A stretch of 64,000 nt of DNA from Paracoccaceae bacterium (GCA_030066855.1 JASJAU010000007.1:107145-171144), one strand, 5' to 3'. Counted from the first letter of the stretch, positions 26,422-36,313 are shown. Program-made: numbers and translations. The notes: generated by a model from the letters alone, not told the origin.

Positions 26422-27831
26422 ATGCTGAACCCTTGCGACCAAGACTTCGCCGGACGTCTGGCGGCGGAGATACCCGGGCTTTCGATCAAACCCGCCGAAC
26501 CCCGCTATCTTGAAGAACCGCGCGGTAAATTCATTGGCCTGCCCACCTGGGTGGCCGCGCCGTCATCGACCGAAATGGTCGCGCGGGTGGTGCGATTGGC
26601 CAGCGACGCCAGCGTCGGAATACAGCCCTATGGCGGGGGGACCGGCCTCGTTGGCGGGCAGATCGTAACAGAGGGGCCGGAACCGCTCATTCTTTCGATG
26701 GAGAAGATGCGGGCGATCCGCGCGGTCTATCCCGCCGAGAACACACTGATTGTGGAGGCGGGCGCCACTTTAGCGGAAATACATGACGCCGCGGACGATG
26801 CGAACCGCCTGTTCCCGCTGAGCTACGCAAGCCAGGGCACCGCGCAGATCGGGTCCGGCCTTGCCGTGAATTCGGGCGGTCTGAACGTGTTGCGGTACGG
26901 GATGGCGCGGGACCTTTGTCTGGGCGTCGAAGCCGTCCTTGCGAATGGGACCGTCTTTAACGGGCTGAAACGGCTGCGGAAGGACAATACCGGCTACGAT
27001 ATCCGGCATCTTCTGATCGGGTCGGAAGGCACGCTGGGCATAATCACGGCGGCGGCCCTATCGCTCGCGCCGAAGCCCGCCCGACACGGCACGGCCTTCC
27101 TCGAGGTCGCGGGTCCGAAAGAGGCGCTGGAGCTCCTGAATGCGATCCGCGAGAGCGCGGGCGATGTCGTTTCAGCCTTCGAGCTGATGTCTGGAACAGG
27201 TCTAGACTTCCTAGCGGAGGTCTTTCCGGACGTCCGGCGTCCCTTTCGGCACAACCCGGAATGGACCGTGCTCGTCGAGATCGGGACATCCGAGGCGGTC
27301 GATCCGGAGGAGATCCTCTCGGACACTTTCGAAAGCGCGCTTGAGACGGGCTGGGTGACGGACGGGTTGATCGCGACCAGCGGCGCCCAGCGGGAAGCCT
27401 TCTGGGCCGTGCGCGAGACCATTCCGCAGGCGAACCGCGCGATCGGCGCCGTCGCATCGCATGACATCTCGCTGCCCTTGTCCGAACTGCCCGAATTCCT
27501 TGAAAGCATGCCTACCCGAATCGCGGGCATTGCCGATGTTCGCGTCAACGCCTTCGGGCATCTGGGCGACGGCAACTTGCACTATAACGTCTTCCCCCCG
27601 GCGGGCCGCTCGGCGGCGGAGTTCAAGAGCGCCGCGCCGGACCTCAGCACGCTGATTCACGACGAAGTCGTCCGGCTTGGTGGCAGCTTCAGCGCAGAGC
27701 ATGGGATCGGACGCCTGAAGACGGGAGAGCTCGCGCGCTACGGCGACCCGGCGAAACTGTCCGTCATGAAAGCGATCAAGACCGCGCTGGACCCTCATGG
27801 CATCCTGAACCCGGGCGTTGTGCTCGACTGA
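26422..27831 (+). CDS. FAD-binding oxidoreductase (GlcD/D-2-hydroxyacid dehydrogenase type)
   Basis: PYGGGTGLVGGQ FAD-binding motif; FGHLGDGNLHYNV; SAEHGIGRLK C-terminal motif. Confidence 0.9.
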   Translation: MLNPCDQDFAGRLAAEIPGLSIKPAEPRYLEEPRGKFIGLPTWVAAPSSTEMVARVVRLASDASVGIQPYGGGTGLVGGQIVTEGPEPLILSMEKMRAIRAVYPAENTLIVEAGATLAEIHDAADDANRLFPLSYASQGTAQIGSGLAVNSGGLNVLRYGMARDLCLGVEAVLANGTVFNGLKRLRKDNTGYDIRHLLIGSEGTLGIITAAALSLAPKPARHGTAFLEVAGPKEALELLNAIRESAGDVVSAFELMSGTGLDFLAEVFPDVRRPFRHNPEWTVLVEIGTSEAVDPEEILSDTFESALETGWVTDGLIATSGAQREAFWAVRETIPQANRAIGAVASHDISLPLSELPEFLESMPTRIAGIADVRVNAFGHLGDGNLHYNVFPPAGRSAAEFKSAAPDLSTLIHDEVVRLGGSFSAEHGIGRLKTGELARYGDPAKLSVMKAIKTALDPHGILNPGVVLD

Positions 27832-27838
27832 AAAGGAT

Positions 27839-27865
27839 CGCCCCCCTGACAGAGTCAGAGGGGCG
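27839..27865. terminator. Hairpin between convergent 26422-27831 and apt: CGCCCCCCTGAC-AGA-GTCAGAGGGGCG
   Basis: 12-bp stem with one mismatch, 3-nt loop, located between two converging 3' ends; T-run on the minus strand a few nt later. Confidence 0.55.
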
Positions 27866-27946
27866 AAAACTGGTTAGGGAACTGGATCCTCAAGGACCGG
27901 TATCCACTCACTACCCATGAATCCTTAAGATCGGGTTTACCACCGC

Positions 27947-28489
27947 TCACGCGCCCTCAAACTCGCAAAGCGTGTGCACATCCATTCCCAGGTCCTCGAT
28001 CTTCTTGCGCCCGCCAAGTTCCGGCAGATCGACAATGAAAGCGCATCCGATGATGTCGCCGCCCAGCCGCTCGATCAGCTTGATCCCGGCGGCGGCCGTT
28101 CCGCCGGTCGCCAGAAGGTCGTCAACGATCAGGATCTTCTCGCCGGCGGATATCGCGTCGTCATGGATCTCCATGATCGCCTCGCCGTACTCGAGCGCGT
28201 ACTCCTCGCTGATCGTCGCGCCCGGAAGCTTGCCCTTCTTGCGCACGGGGACAAAGCCCACGGAAAGCTGATGCGCGATCGCGCCGCCAACGATGAACCC
28301 CCGCGCCTCCAGCCCGACGACCTTGTCGATCCGCTCGCCGGCGAAGGGATGGAGAAGCTGGTCGACGCAAATGCGCAACCCGCGCGGGTCCGCGAATAGA
28401 GTCGTCACATCCCGGAACATGATCCCTTCATGCGGGAAGTCGACGATCGTCCGGATGTAGTCTTTGACGTCTTTCTTCTGATTGTTCAT
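27947..28489 (-). CDS. apt: Adenine phosphoribosyltransferase
   Basis: [52 protein letters not shown] loop. Confidence 0.95.
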   Translation of the reverse strand: MNNQKKDVKDYIRTIVDFPHEGIMFRDVTTLFADPRGLRICVDQLLHPFAGERIDKVVGLEARGFIVGGAIAHQLSVGFVPVRKKGKLPGATISEEYALEYGEAIMEIHDDAISAGEKILIVDDLLATGGTAAAGIKLIERLGGDIIGCAFIVDLPELGGRKKIEDLGMDVHTLCEFEGA

Positions 28490-28552
28490 CGGCAGCCCTA
28501 TCTGGAATGTCGGGATGCATCACACCGGCAGGAGAAAAGGATAGCAAGCGGA

Positions 28553-29295
28553 ATGAGCGGCAGACGGGACATCCTGATCGGCGCTGCCGCAATTCTCACC
28601 GTTGGCGGCGGCTGGCAGCTTTGGATCCGCCGGCCGAAGCCCTTCGCGTTCGAGGACATGGTCGGATTGCCGGGGTGGCGCCGGATCGAGTTCACGGGCG
28701 TCACGATCGCAGCCTGTCGGATGCCGCGTTGATCGGTCTGGATGACAGCGAAGCAGTAAGCAGCGCCCCCCTCACGGCTGCCGCGCTCTGCGACGCGCTC
28801 TATCCGGGCCGGACGACGCGCCGAACCCCTGTCGCCGTCTTTTCCGATTTCTTCTGCCCGTTCTGCCGGCGGCTCATCCAGATGTTGCATGATCGTCAGG
28901 ATTCCGGAGCGGACGATATCGAGGTCTTCTGGCACGAGTTGCCGCTTCTAGGTCGGTCTTCCGAGATGGCGGCGCTTGGGGCGATCGCGGCGGGCCTGCA
29001 GGGCCGCTATGCGACGTATCAGAAGATGCTGGCCGCGACGCAGTTCCGCCCAACCGAGCGATTCCTCGTCGAGACGGCCGACATGCTCGGTCTCGACACG
29101 GAGCGGTTCACGCGAGACCTGTCTCGCGGCGAGGTCGAGACGGCTCTCGACACGTCAAGGCGGGCCGCCGGCGCGCTCGGAGTCTACGGGACGCCCGCGA
29201 TGACCATCGGCAAGACGATCGTGATGGGCGAGGTCTCTGAGGCGGAGTTCGACCGCCTCATCGCGTTGGAAACCGACCGCGAAACGGGCTGCTAG
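28553..29295 (+). pseudogene. DsbA-family thiol:disulfide oxidoreductase with internal frameshift near 28690-28715
   Basis: N-terminal part MSGRRDILIGAAAILTVGG...GLPGWRRIEFTGVT reads in the frame of 28553; the remainder SLSDAALIGLDDSEA...FSDFFCPFCRRL...GVYGTPAMTIG reads in the -1/+2 frame. Confidence 0.7.
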
Positions 29296-30173
29296 CCAAG
29301 CAACCGCCCTGCCACCGCGTCGAGCTTCGCGACCATGGCCGGGTCCCGTGCGTCTGGTGCCGTGAGCACGGCGAATTCCAACGCCCGGTCGCACCCGTCC
29401 CGGCAGGGTGGCCGGGTCGGGTCGGCGCCCTTGACGAGGGCGGAGACCATGGCCCGCGCCTTTTCGGCGTTGCCCTGAAGCGTGGCGATGATCTCCGCTA
29501 CATCCACCTCGCCATGGTCGGGGTGCCAGCTGTCGTAGTCGGTGATCATCGCGACGGACGCGTAACAAAGCTCTGCCTCGCGCGCGAGCTTGGCCTCCGG
29601 CATATTCGTCATCCCGATGACGTCGCAGCCCCAAGCTTCCCGGTACATCTTGGATTCCGCCAGGCTCGAGAACTGCGGACCCTCCATCGCCAGATAGGTG
29701 CCGCCACGATGCGCCGTGATGCCTGTCTCCCGCGCGGCCTCCTCGCAGGCGTCGCCCAATCGGGAGCACGTCGGATGCGCCATGCTGACATGAGCGACGA
29801 ACCCGCTTCCGAAAAACGTCTTGTCGCGGCCCACCGTGCGGTCGATGAACTGGTCGACGATGACAAAGTCGCCCGGCGCCATCTCCTCACGAAAAGACCC
29901 GCAGGCGGACACGCTGATGACATCGGTGACGCCCAGGCGCTTCAGCGCGTCGATATTGGCGCGATAGGGAACTGTCGTCGGCGAATGGACATGCCCGCGA
30001 CCGTGGCGGGGCAGAAAGGCCATCGGGATGCCGTGAAGCCGGCCCGTCAGGATCTGATCCGAGGGGCGGCCCCAGGGGCTCTCCACATCGACCCACTTCG
30101 CGTCCCCAAGGCCCTCGATGTCGTAAACGCCGCTGCCACCGATGACGCCGATCATCACTGGGGTTTCGCTCAT
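29292..30173 (-). CDS. mtnP: S-methyl-5'-thioadenosine phosphorylase
   Basis: MIGVIGGSGVYDIEGL; PRHGRGHVHSPTTVPYRANIDALKRLGV; MEGPQFSSLAES. Confidence 0.94.
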   Translation of the reverse strand: MSETPVMIGVIGGSGVYDIEGLGDAKWVDVESPWGRPSDQILTGRLHGIPMAFLPRHGRGHVHSPTTVPYRANIDALKRLGVTDVISVSACGSFREEMAPGDFVIVDQFIDRTVGRDKTFFGSGFVAHVSMAHPTCSRLGDACEEAARETGITAHRGGTYLAMEGPQFSSLAESKMYREAWGCDVIGMTNMPEAKLAREAELCYASVAMITDYDSWHPDHGEVDVAEIIATLQGNAEKARAMVSALVKGADPTRPPCRDGCDRALEFAVLTAPDARDPAMVAKLDAVAGRLLG

Positions 30174-30255
30174 GCCCGCACTCCGTCGCAAATCTCGCGG
30201 CGACGGTAGCGAGCCAGCCCGGTTTTGCAACTTGCGGTTTTGCCTCTCCCGAACG

Positions 30256-30361
30256 GAAAGGCCCTCGCTTCTCAGCGAGGGCCTCATCCCGCGAAAGGTC
30301 CCCGATGCCGCAGGCTGGGTGGGGGCTGTTGATCCACGGCACCGGGGATAGCGTCTTTCGC
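30256..30361 (-). ncRNA. Candidate structured RNA (stand-alone sRNA or mtnP leader) ending in the terminator
   Basis: Nested stem GCGAAAG/CTTTCGC (30291-30297 with 30355-30361) and CCCCGGTGCCG/CGGCATCGGGG (30300-30310 with 30337-30347), ~26-nt apical region, then an 11-bp terminator; the G.U pair favours the minus strand. Confidence 0.5.
30259..30284 (-). terminator. Intrinsic terminator hairpin AGGCCCTCGCT-GAGA-AGCGAGGGCCT followed by TT
   Basis: Perfect 11-bp stem with tetraloop; U-rich 3' end on the minus strand. Confidence 0.75.
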
Positions 30362-30487
30362 TACATCTTTTGAGTGCCCGCGAACTTGGGCGAGATCAGG
30401 GGCCGGAATCGCCTAAGACGGGGTAATTTCATGGCAAAGTTGCGGCGAGGGTTGATTTGCGCAGATTGGAAAGGCAGTTTCCCACTC

Positions 30488-30835
30488 ATGACGGTTCAGA
30501 CGCCGACCCCGTTTCCAAATCCGAAACCGATCGTTGATCAGGTCTCCTTCGACCGAAGGGAGCTTTCGGTGATTCTCGGCGTCTACGGACGCATGGTCGC
30601 GGCTGGGGAATGGCGCGATTACGGGATGTCGTTCCTCAAGGATGTCGCCGTCTTCTCGATCTTCAGACGGTCGGCCGAACACCCGATTTACCGGATCGAG
30701 AAACGGCCTCGGCTCAGGAACCGCCAGGGCATGTATACTGTCATCGGAATGGACGGGCAGATCCTCAAACGCGGTCAGGACCTGAAGGTCGTTCTCCGCG
30801 TGCTCGAAAGAAAGCTGATCCGGGCCGTCGACTAG
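30488..30835 (+). CDS. DUF2794 domain-containing protein
   Basis: VSFDRRELSVILGVYGRMVAAGEWRDYGMSFLKDVAVFSIFRRSAEHPIYRIEK, characteristic of this alphaproteobacterial family. Confidence 0.85.
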   Translation: MTVQTPTPFPNPKPIVDQVSFDRRELSVILGVYGRMVAAGEWRDYGMSFLKDVAVFSIFRRSAEHPIYRIEKRPRLRNRQGMYTVIGMDGQILKRGQDLKVVLRVLERKLIRAVD

Positions 30836-31692
30836 GTCGGTCTCTTCATTGAGGTTATGGCGCCGGTCTCTGTCGCCGCGATCCGCGCGACCGCTTCTTC
30901 CATTGGCTCCTCGACAACCATCATGTGATGGGCGTTCGCGTGAATGATCCATCCGGGCGACGACACGATTGCGACGTGGCCCTTCCAGAACAAAAGGTCC
31001 CCGCGGGAAAGCGCCCCTCTGCCCACGTCTTGCCAATGCATCGCCTCTTGCAGGTCGCTGTCGCCGGGGCAGCTGACGCCGCAGGCGAGGAACGCGGCCT
31101 GGACAAGTCCCGAACAATCGATCCCCCGTCCGGAATTGCCGCCCCAAAGGTACGGCACGCCGAGAAACTTGCGAGCGACCGCGACTGGGTCGTCCTCCAG
31201 ATCCCCTAAGCGCTTCAAATGGCCGGAGGGCAGAAAGGCGCTCCCCGGTTCCGGCGCCTGCCGGATTTCCGACCAGTCACCGGTCGTTCCAACCACCTCT
31301 ACCCGGCTCCCAAAGAAGAGCGGTGCGCAAGGCTCCCATGCCGTCAAATCAGGCGTCGCCTTGAAGTACGTCTCGCGGACAGCCACCCGATGCGTCGCCC
31401 CGTCCCCCTCAGCCAGATGCGCGGCCCGCACGTAGCCGCAATAGCCGTCACGCCGAGCAAAGCCGTAGGCAGCTCCGGCCCCGGGATTCTTCGGCATCTC
31501 CAGAACCTCGAACACGTCACCGAACAGAAACTCGCGGTCGCGCGGACCCTCCGGCGCTCGCAGAATCGGCGTCACCGACCGCGTTATCCGATGCGGGATC
31601 GCCTCGGCAAAGCTGTCGGCCTCCACGACGCCTTTCAACGAGACATGCGCGACAGTTCCGTTGCTGGCCGTGGTTCGGGGGTCGAAACTCAC
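30832..31692 (-). CDS. NlpC/P60 family peptidoglycan hydrolase with SH3-like N-terminus
   Basis: WGGNSGRGIDCSGLVQAAFLACG...GDLLFWKGHVAIV C40 catalytic motifs. Confidence 0.88.
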   Translation of the reverse strand: MSFDPRTTASNGTVAHVSLKGVVEADSFAEAIPHRITRSVTPILRAPEGPRDREFLFGDVFEVLEMPKNPGAGAAYGFARRDGYCGYVRAAHLAEGDGATHRVAVRETYFKATPDLTAWEPCAPLFFGSRVEVVGTTGDWSEIRQAPEPGSAFLPSGHLKRLGDLEDDPVAVARKFLGVPYLWGGNSGRGIDCSGLVQAAFLACGVSCPGDSDLQEAMHWQDVGRGALSRGDLLFWKGHVAIVSSPGWIIHANAHHMMVVEEPMEEAVARIAATETGAITSMKRPT

Positions 31693-33074
31693 CGCGCCAG
31701 ACCCGGCAGCGCGTCAAACAAGGCGCGAATGCCCTGGCCCGCGCCGCCTTTCGGGCGCCCCGGCTCGGACGCCGGCGTCCAACCGAAGATGTCGAAGTGC
31801 AGATAGCGCGGACACCCGGTCACGAACCGGCGTAGGAACAGCGCGGCGGTGATCGACCCCGCGAACCCGCCCTTCGGCGCGTTGTCGAGGTCCGCGATCC
31901 CGGGCTCGATCATCTTCTCGTAAGGATCCCAGAAAGGCATCCGCCAGACCGGGTCCCGCACCCGCCGCGCGGCGGACTCGAGCGCCGCCGCATCCTTGTC
32001 ATCGGTGGCGTAGTAGGGCGCGAGGTCCGGCCCGACCGCGACCCGCGCGGCGCCCGTCAAAGTCGCCATCGAAACGATCAGATCGGGCGAATCCTCGTCC
32101 GCAAGCGTGAGCGCGTCTGCCAGGACCAGCCGCCCCTCCGCATCCGTGTTGTTGATCTCCACCGTTAACCCCTTGCGGGAGGTCAGGATGTCCCCGGGCC
32201 GGAACGACGAACCAGCGACGGCGTTCTCGACCGCCGGGATCAACACCCGCAACTGAATCGCCGCCCCCGATCCCATGAGCATATGCGCGAGGCCAAGCAC
32301 ATTTGCCGCACCACCCATGTCTTTCTTCATCAGCCCCATGGACGCCCCGGGCTTGAGGTTCAGCCCGCCGGTATCAAAGCAAACGCCTTTACCGACCAAG
32401 GTGATCTTAGGCCCGGCGCCGCCCCATCTGAGGTCAATGAGTCGAGGCGCTTCGGTCGCCGCACGCCCGACCGTATGGATCATCGGGAAGTTCTCCGAGA
32501 GCAGCGCCTCACCACTGATTACAGCGATCGCGGCACCAAACTCGGCGGCCAGATCCCGGGCGCTCGCCTCCAGCGCCTCTGGCCCCATATCGCTCGCCGG
32601 CGTGTTGATGAGATCGCGCGTCCGCGCCTCGCCTGCAGCGATCAGCTCGATCCGCTCCGCGTCGATCCCCTCGGGCGCGACAAGACCTGCGGCGGGCGCG
32701 GAGTCGGATTTGTACTTGCCGAAAACATATCCCGAGAGAAGCCAGCCGAGGGCGAACTCTTCGAGCGCGTCGCCTTCGAGGTTCGACACCAGCGTCCACG
32801 CGCTCTCGGGCAGCGCCTTCCGGATGCTGGCAGAAATAAACCGCGACCGACGGACTGTCTGGTCATCGCCGAGCCCAGCAGCGGCGGCTGCGACCGACCC
32901 GTCGGGGCCCGGGAAGACGACCACCGCGCCGGCCGACCCCGTGAAGCCGTTCGCCTCCACCCAGGTCCTCCGCGCGTCGTCCAGCGATTGGAGCCAGTCG
33001 TCGAATGCGCCTTTTGAGACAAGCGTCAGTGGACGCGCGGCCGTGGCGGAAGAGGCGAAGCTCAAAAAGGACAT
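31689..33074 (-). CDS. Leucyl aminopeptidase family protein (M17)
   Basis: LVGKGVCFDTGGLNLKP and NTDAEGRLVLADAL M17 motifs. Confidence 0.92.
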   Translation of the reverse strand: MSFLSFASSATAARPLTLVSKGAFDDWLQSLDDARRTWVEANGFTGSAGAVVVFPGPDGSVAAAAAGLGDDQTVRRSRFISASIRKALPESAWTLVSNLEGDALEEFALGWLLSGYVFGKYKSDSAPAAGLVAPEGIDAERIELIAAGEARTRDLINTPASDMGPEALEASARDLAAEFGAAIAVISGEALLSENFPMIHTVGRAATEAPRLIDLRWGGAGPKITLVGKGVCFDTGGLNLKPGASMGLMKKDMGGAANVLGLAHMLMGSGAAIQLRVLIPAVENAVAGSSFRPGDILTSRKGLTVEINNTDAEGRLVLADALTLADEDSPDLIVSMATLTGAARVAVGPDLAPYYATDDKDAAALESAARRVRDPVWRMPFWDPYEKMIEPGIADLDNAPKGGFAGSITAALFLRRFVTGCPRYLHFDIFGWTPASEPGRPKGGAGQGIRALFDALPGLAR

Positions 33075-33134
33075 GAATGGGCTCCAGCGTAGTTTCGCTG
33101 GCAGCCTATCCGCAGATATTCCGGCGGCAAGTGG

Positions 33135-33512
33135 TCAAAGTCGGAGGCCGCCAACATGCCAAATGATCGCAAGAGAGCTTTCGCCCACGCGGATCGTCCG
33201 GGCGACAAGCGCCGAGAGCGCGACGCTGTCGTTCGATCGCCCCACCTCGCCCGCGCGTTCGGCAACATCGGACAGCGTCAGAAATCCGACGGCGTCGGCC
33301 TTGGACTTCAGTGATGAAGCGATCGCCGAAAGACGGCTGATCTCGCCCGCCTGCCAGGCCGCCTCAAGTCCGCAAAGCAGCTCGACGATCTCTTCGAGCG
33401 CGCGGTCCCGCTCCAAAAGTACAAGCCCTGAACCGCGCTCGACAACGGCGTCCGCTGCCCTGTCGATCTCAATCCGAACCACTTCGCCAATCGGCAAACT
33501 CGTCACTTCCAT
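33135..33512 (-). CDS. Hypothetical protein, helical, HPT-like length
   Basis: 125-aa ORF upstream of the aminopeptidase on the same strand with coding-like composition. Confidence 0.6.
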   Translation of the reverse strand: MEVTSLPIGEVVRIEIDRAADAVVERGSGLVLLERDRALEEIVELLCGLEAAWQAGEISRLSAIASSLKSKADAVGFLTLSDVAERAGEVGRSNDSVALSALVARTIRVGESSLAIIWHVGGLRL

Positions 33513-33644
33513 CTTCGCATCTCATCCCTCGGCCCCAAGGCCCGAGCAGTATTTGCCCCGGGAAAAGAAATCGTTGATAAGGATGGGAAAACGCGGCGCA
33601 TTTGCTTCTAATGCGTTCGAGCGCCGCATCAGGGGAAAAAACGC

Positions 33645-34289
33645 ATGAACCACGCCCGCCCGCTGCCAAGCTTTCTGGTTCAGCGCTACAAGGGTTGGCG
33701 AGCGACCGGGTATGAAGAGAACCAGGCATGGTATCGCCGGCTCGCGGACGAAGGGCAGCGGCCCAGCGCCATGATTATCGCCTGCTGCGACAGCCGCGTC
33801 GCCGTGACCTCGATCTTCGGGGCGAACCCCGGCGACTTTTTCATCCACCGGAACATCGCGAGCCTCGTGCCGCCCTATGAGCCGGACGGCGACAGGCACG
33901 GCACCTCCGCGGCGATCGAGTACGCAGTGACGGCGCTCAAGGTCGCACATCTGATCGTTCTGGGTCACTCGAAATGCGGGGGCGTGGCCGGATGCCACGC
34001 GATGTGCTCGGGGCATGCGCCGGAGCTCGAGAAGCAATCCAGTTTCGTGGGGCGTTGGATGGATATCCTGCGCCCGGGGTATGAACGCGTGCGGGGTCAT
34101 GCCGACGACGAGATTCACTCCCTCGAACTTCAGGCCGTGATCGTCAGTCTCGAAAACCTGATGACCTTTCCATTCGTCAAAAGCGCCGTTGAGAACGGCG
34201 CTTTGTCGCTGCATGGCTTGTGGACGGATATTCGAGAGGGCGGCCTGCTTCAGCTGGATGCCGAGACGCAGGCCTTCGAGCCGGTTTAG
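33645..34289 (+). CDS. Beta-carbonic anhydrase
   Basis: ACCDSRV, HRNIASLVPPYE, LGHSKCGGVAG zinc-binding motifs. Confidence 0.94.
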   Translation: MNHARPLPSFLVQRYKGWRATGYEENQAWYRRLADEGQRPSAMIIACCDSRVAVTSIFGANPGDFFIHRNIASLVPPYEPDGDRHGTSAAIEYAVTALKVAHLIVLGHSKCGGVAGCHAMCSGHAPELEKQSSFVGRWMDILRPGYERVRGHADDEIHSLELQAVIVSLENLMTFPFVKSAVENGALSLHGLWTDIREGGLLQLDAETQAFEPV

Positions 34290-34290
34290 G

Positions 34291-34458
34291 TCACGCCGCC
34301 GACTGCTTTGCCTGCGCGCGGACGGACCGGAAGACCGGCGCGTCGGTCGTGTTGCTCGCTTCGCGGCGGCCGAGCGCCTTGACGCTTTCGTCCGATTTTT
34401 TCTTCAGGAATTCGGCCAGACGGCTTGGGCGGGAGGTTTCACTTAGGGTAAGGGACAT
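34291..34458 (-). CDS. Small hypothetical protein (55 aa), absent from the supplied ORF track
   Basis: MSLTLSETSRPSRLAEFLKKKSDESVKALGRREASNTTDAPVFRSVRAQAKQSAA*; GGAG ribosome-binding site 11 nt upstream; same strand as 34489-34794. Confidence 0.55.
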   Translation of the reverse strand: MSLTLSETSRPSRLAEFLKKKSDESVKALGRREASNTTDAPVFRSVRAQAKQSAA

Positions 34459-34488
34459 CGAATTCGTACTCCGTAGATGCTCGGCAGG

Positions 34489-34794
34489 TCAGGATCGCGT
34501 GCTGTCTTCAGCAGCTGACGCGGAATAAAAGAACATTCCGCGCGAGGTCAGCCTGCGCCGCGCCGCCGCGCGATAGGACGACAAAGGTACGACGTCCTGG
34601 CCGCCGACGGCTTCATGCGCGGGCTCAGCCCGCATTCCGGCGAATGAAAGGACACGGGCGGTCATGCTTCCGCCCGACTTCGACAGCGTGTCCGTTTCGG
34701 TCGCGAGCGCCTTCAGAGACTCTTTCTCGCGTTCCTCCAGACCCTGAAGCAGATTCTGAACTTGGTCTTCCGTGACGGGTTTCATCAACCACAT
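34489..34794 (-). CDS. Hypothetical protein (~101 aa)
   Basis: MWLMKPVTEDQVQNLLQGLEEREKESLKALATETDTLSKSGGSMTARVLSF...; alternative start at 34785. Confidence 0.55.
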   Translation of the reverse strand: MWLMKPVTEDQVQNLLQGLEEREKESLKALATETDTLSKSGGSMTARVLSFAGMRAEPAHEAVGGQDVVPLSSYRAAARRRLTSRGMFFYSASAAEDSTRS

Positions 34795-35063
34795 ATCCCC
34801 TAGGTGCAGCGCAGTCGCCCCCGAGGCTCCGCATGAAGTGTGACGGGAATTGAGCACGAATGTGTCGGAAATGAGGCGGATGCCCGCGTGCGACTCTTCC
34901 GGGGAGAACGAAAAGGGGAACTGGCGCCAGAACACACAACAAACAAAGGCTCGATCGCCCGACCGTTACCGATTTGCACCCATGCCACATTTCCGCACCG
35001 GCGTTTTCCCGCACAGCAACAATGCGCGGCCGTGAGTGAGCGGGTTCCGGCAGAAGAAACAAT

Positions 35064-35089
35064 AAAGGCGCCCGCAACGGGGCGCCTTT
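35064..35089. terminator. Rho-independent terminator AAAGGCGCCC-gcaacg-GGGCGCCTTT downstream of asd
   Basis: Perfect 10-bp stem; T-run on both strands. Confidence 0.85.
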
Positions 35090-35115
35090 TCGGAATCAGG
35101 CTGTTTTGCGGCGAC

Positions 35116-36150
35116 TCAGCCCTTTTTCAGGACCCGATTCCCCAGAAGTTCCGCGATCTGCACCGCATTGAGCGCCGCGCCCTTCCTCAGGTTGTCGCTG
35201 ACGCACCAGAGATTGAGACCATTCTCGATCGTGCTGTCCTGCCGGATCCGGCTGACAAAGGTGGCGAAATCGCCGACGCATTCGATCGGCGTGGTGTAGC
35301 CGCCATCTTCCCGCTTATCCACAACCATGACGCCGGGGCTCTCGCGCAGAATGTCCCGCGCCTCGTCCTCGTCGAGAAAATCCTCAGTTTCGATATTAAC
35401 GGCCTCGGAATGCCCCACGAAGACCGGCACGCGCACGCAGGTCGCCGTGACCTTGATCGAGGTGTCGATGATCTTCTTCGTTTCAGCGACCATCTTCCAC
35501 TCTTCCTTTGTCGAGCCGTCTTCCATGAATACGTCGATCTGCGGAATGACGTTGAAGGCTATCTGGCGCTGGAACTTCGAAGGCTCAACTTCGGTCGTCG
35601 GATTGTAGACCGCTTTGGTCTGCTCCCAAAGCTCGTCCATGCCGTCTTTACCGGCACCCGACACCGACTGATAGGTCGACACGACAACGCGCTTGATCTT
35701 TGCGCGATCATGCAGCGGCTTCAGCGCGACGACCATCTGAGCGGTCGAGCAGTTCGGGTTCGCAATGATGTTTTTCTTTGAAACACCACTGATCGCTTCC
35801 GGGTTTACCTCCGGAACAATCAACGGGATCTCTGGATCATAGCGATACAGCGATGAGTTATCGATGACGACACAACCTGCCTTTGCCGCGCGCGGCGCAT
35901 AGGTCTTGGTTGCTTCCGAGCCAATCGCGAACAGCGCGATGTCGTAGCCCGTGAAATCGAACGTATCGAGGTCTTTCGTCGTGAGTGTTTTGTCCCCAAA
36001 GCTGACTTCAGTGCCGAGCGAACGGCGCGACGCAAGAGCGACGACCTCATCGGCAGGGAACTGGCGCTCGGCCAGGATGTTCAGCATTTCGCGGCCCACG
36101 TTACCGGTGGCGCCGACGACAGCGACGCGATAGCCCACTTTGACCTCCAT
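35116..36150 (-). CDS. asd: Aspartate-semialdehyde dehydrogenase
   Basis: VAVVGATGNVGREMLNIL; IANPNCSTAQMVVALKPLHD; VVSTYQSVSGAGKDGMDEL. Confidence 0.95.
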   Translation of the reverse strand: MEVKVGYRVAVVGATGNVGREMLNILAERQFPADEVVALASRRSLGTEVSFGDKTLTTKDLDTFDFTGYDIALFAIGSEATKTYAPRAAKAGCVVIDNSSLYRYDPEIPLIVPEVNPEAISGVSKKNIIANPNCSTAQMVVALKPLHDRAKIKRVVVSTYQSVSGAGKDGMDELWEQTKAVYNPTTEVEPSKFQRQIAFNVIPQIDVFMEDGSTKEEWKMVAETKKIIDTSIKVTATCVRVPVFVGHSEAVNIETEDFLDEDEARDILRESPGVMVVDKREDGGYTTPIECVGDFATFVSRIRQDSTIENGLNLWCVSDNLRKGAALNAVQIAELLGNRVLKKG

Positions 36151-36313
36151 TGGATTGGGACGCGCGGCCTATAGCGGCTGGTGCCACGCGGGAAAAGGGG
36201 CTTTACGGTCGAAAGCGGGCGCGGGTGCATGATTTCTCTTGATGCGTGGCATGACGGTTGCTGCGAAGGCGACCCGGCTTGAAATGCGCCTGTGTGTTTG
36301 CGAGAGCTTGACC

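Noticed and set aside
28682-28732. Programmed ribosomal frameshifting in the DsbA-like gene
   Set aside because: No X-XXY-YYZ slippery heptamer or obvious downstream stimulatory structure was seen; a lesion or sequencing error is the simpler explanation.
30256-30361. Interpretation as 6S RNA or SRP RNA
   Set aside because: Too short for 6S RNA (~106 nt) and lacks the conserved SRP apical GGTCAGG...GGAAGG...AGCAGCC sequence.
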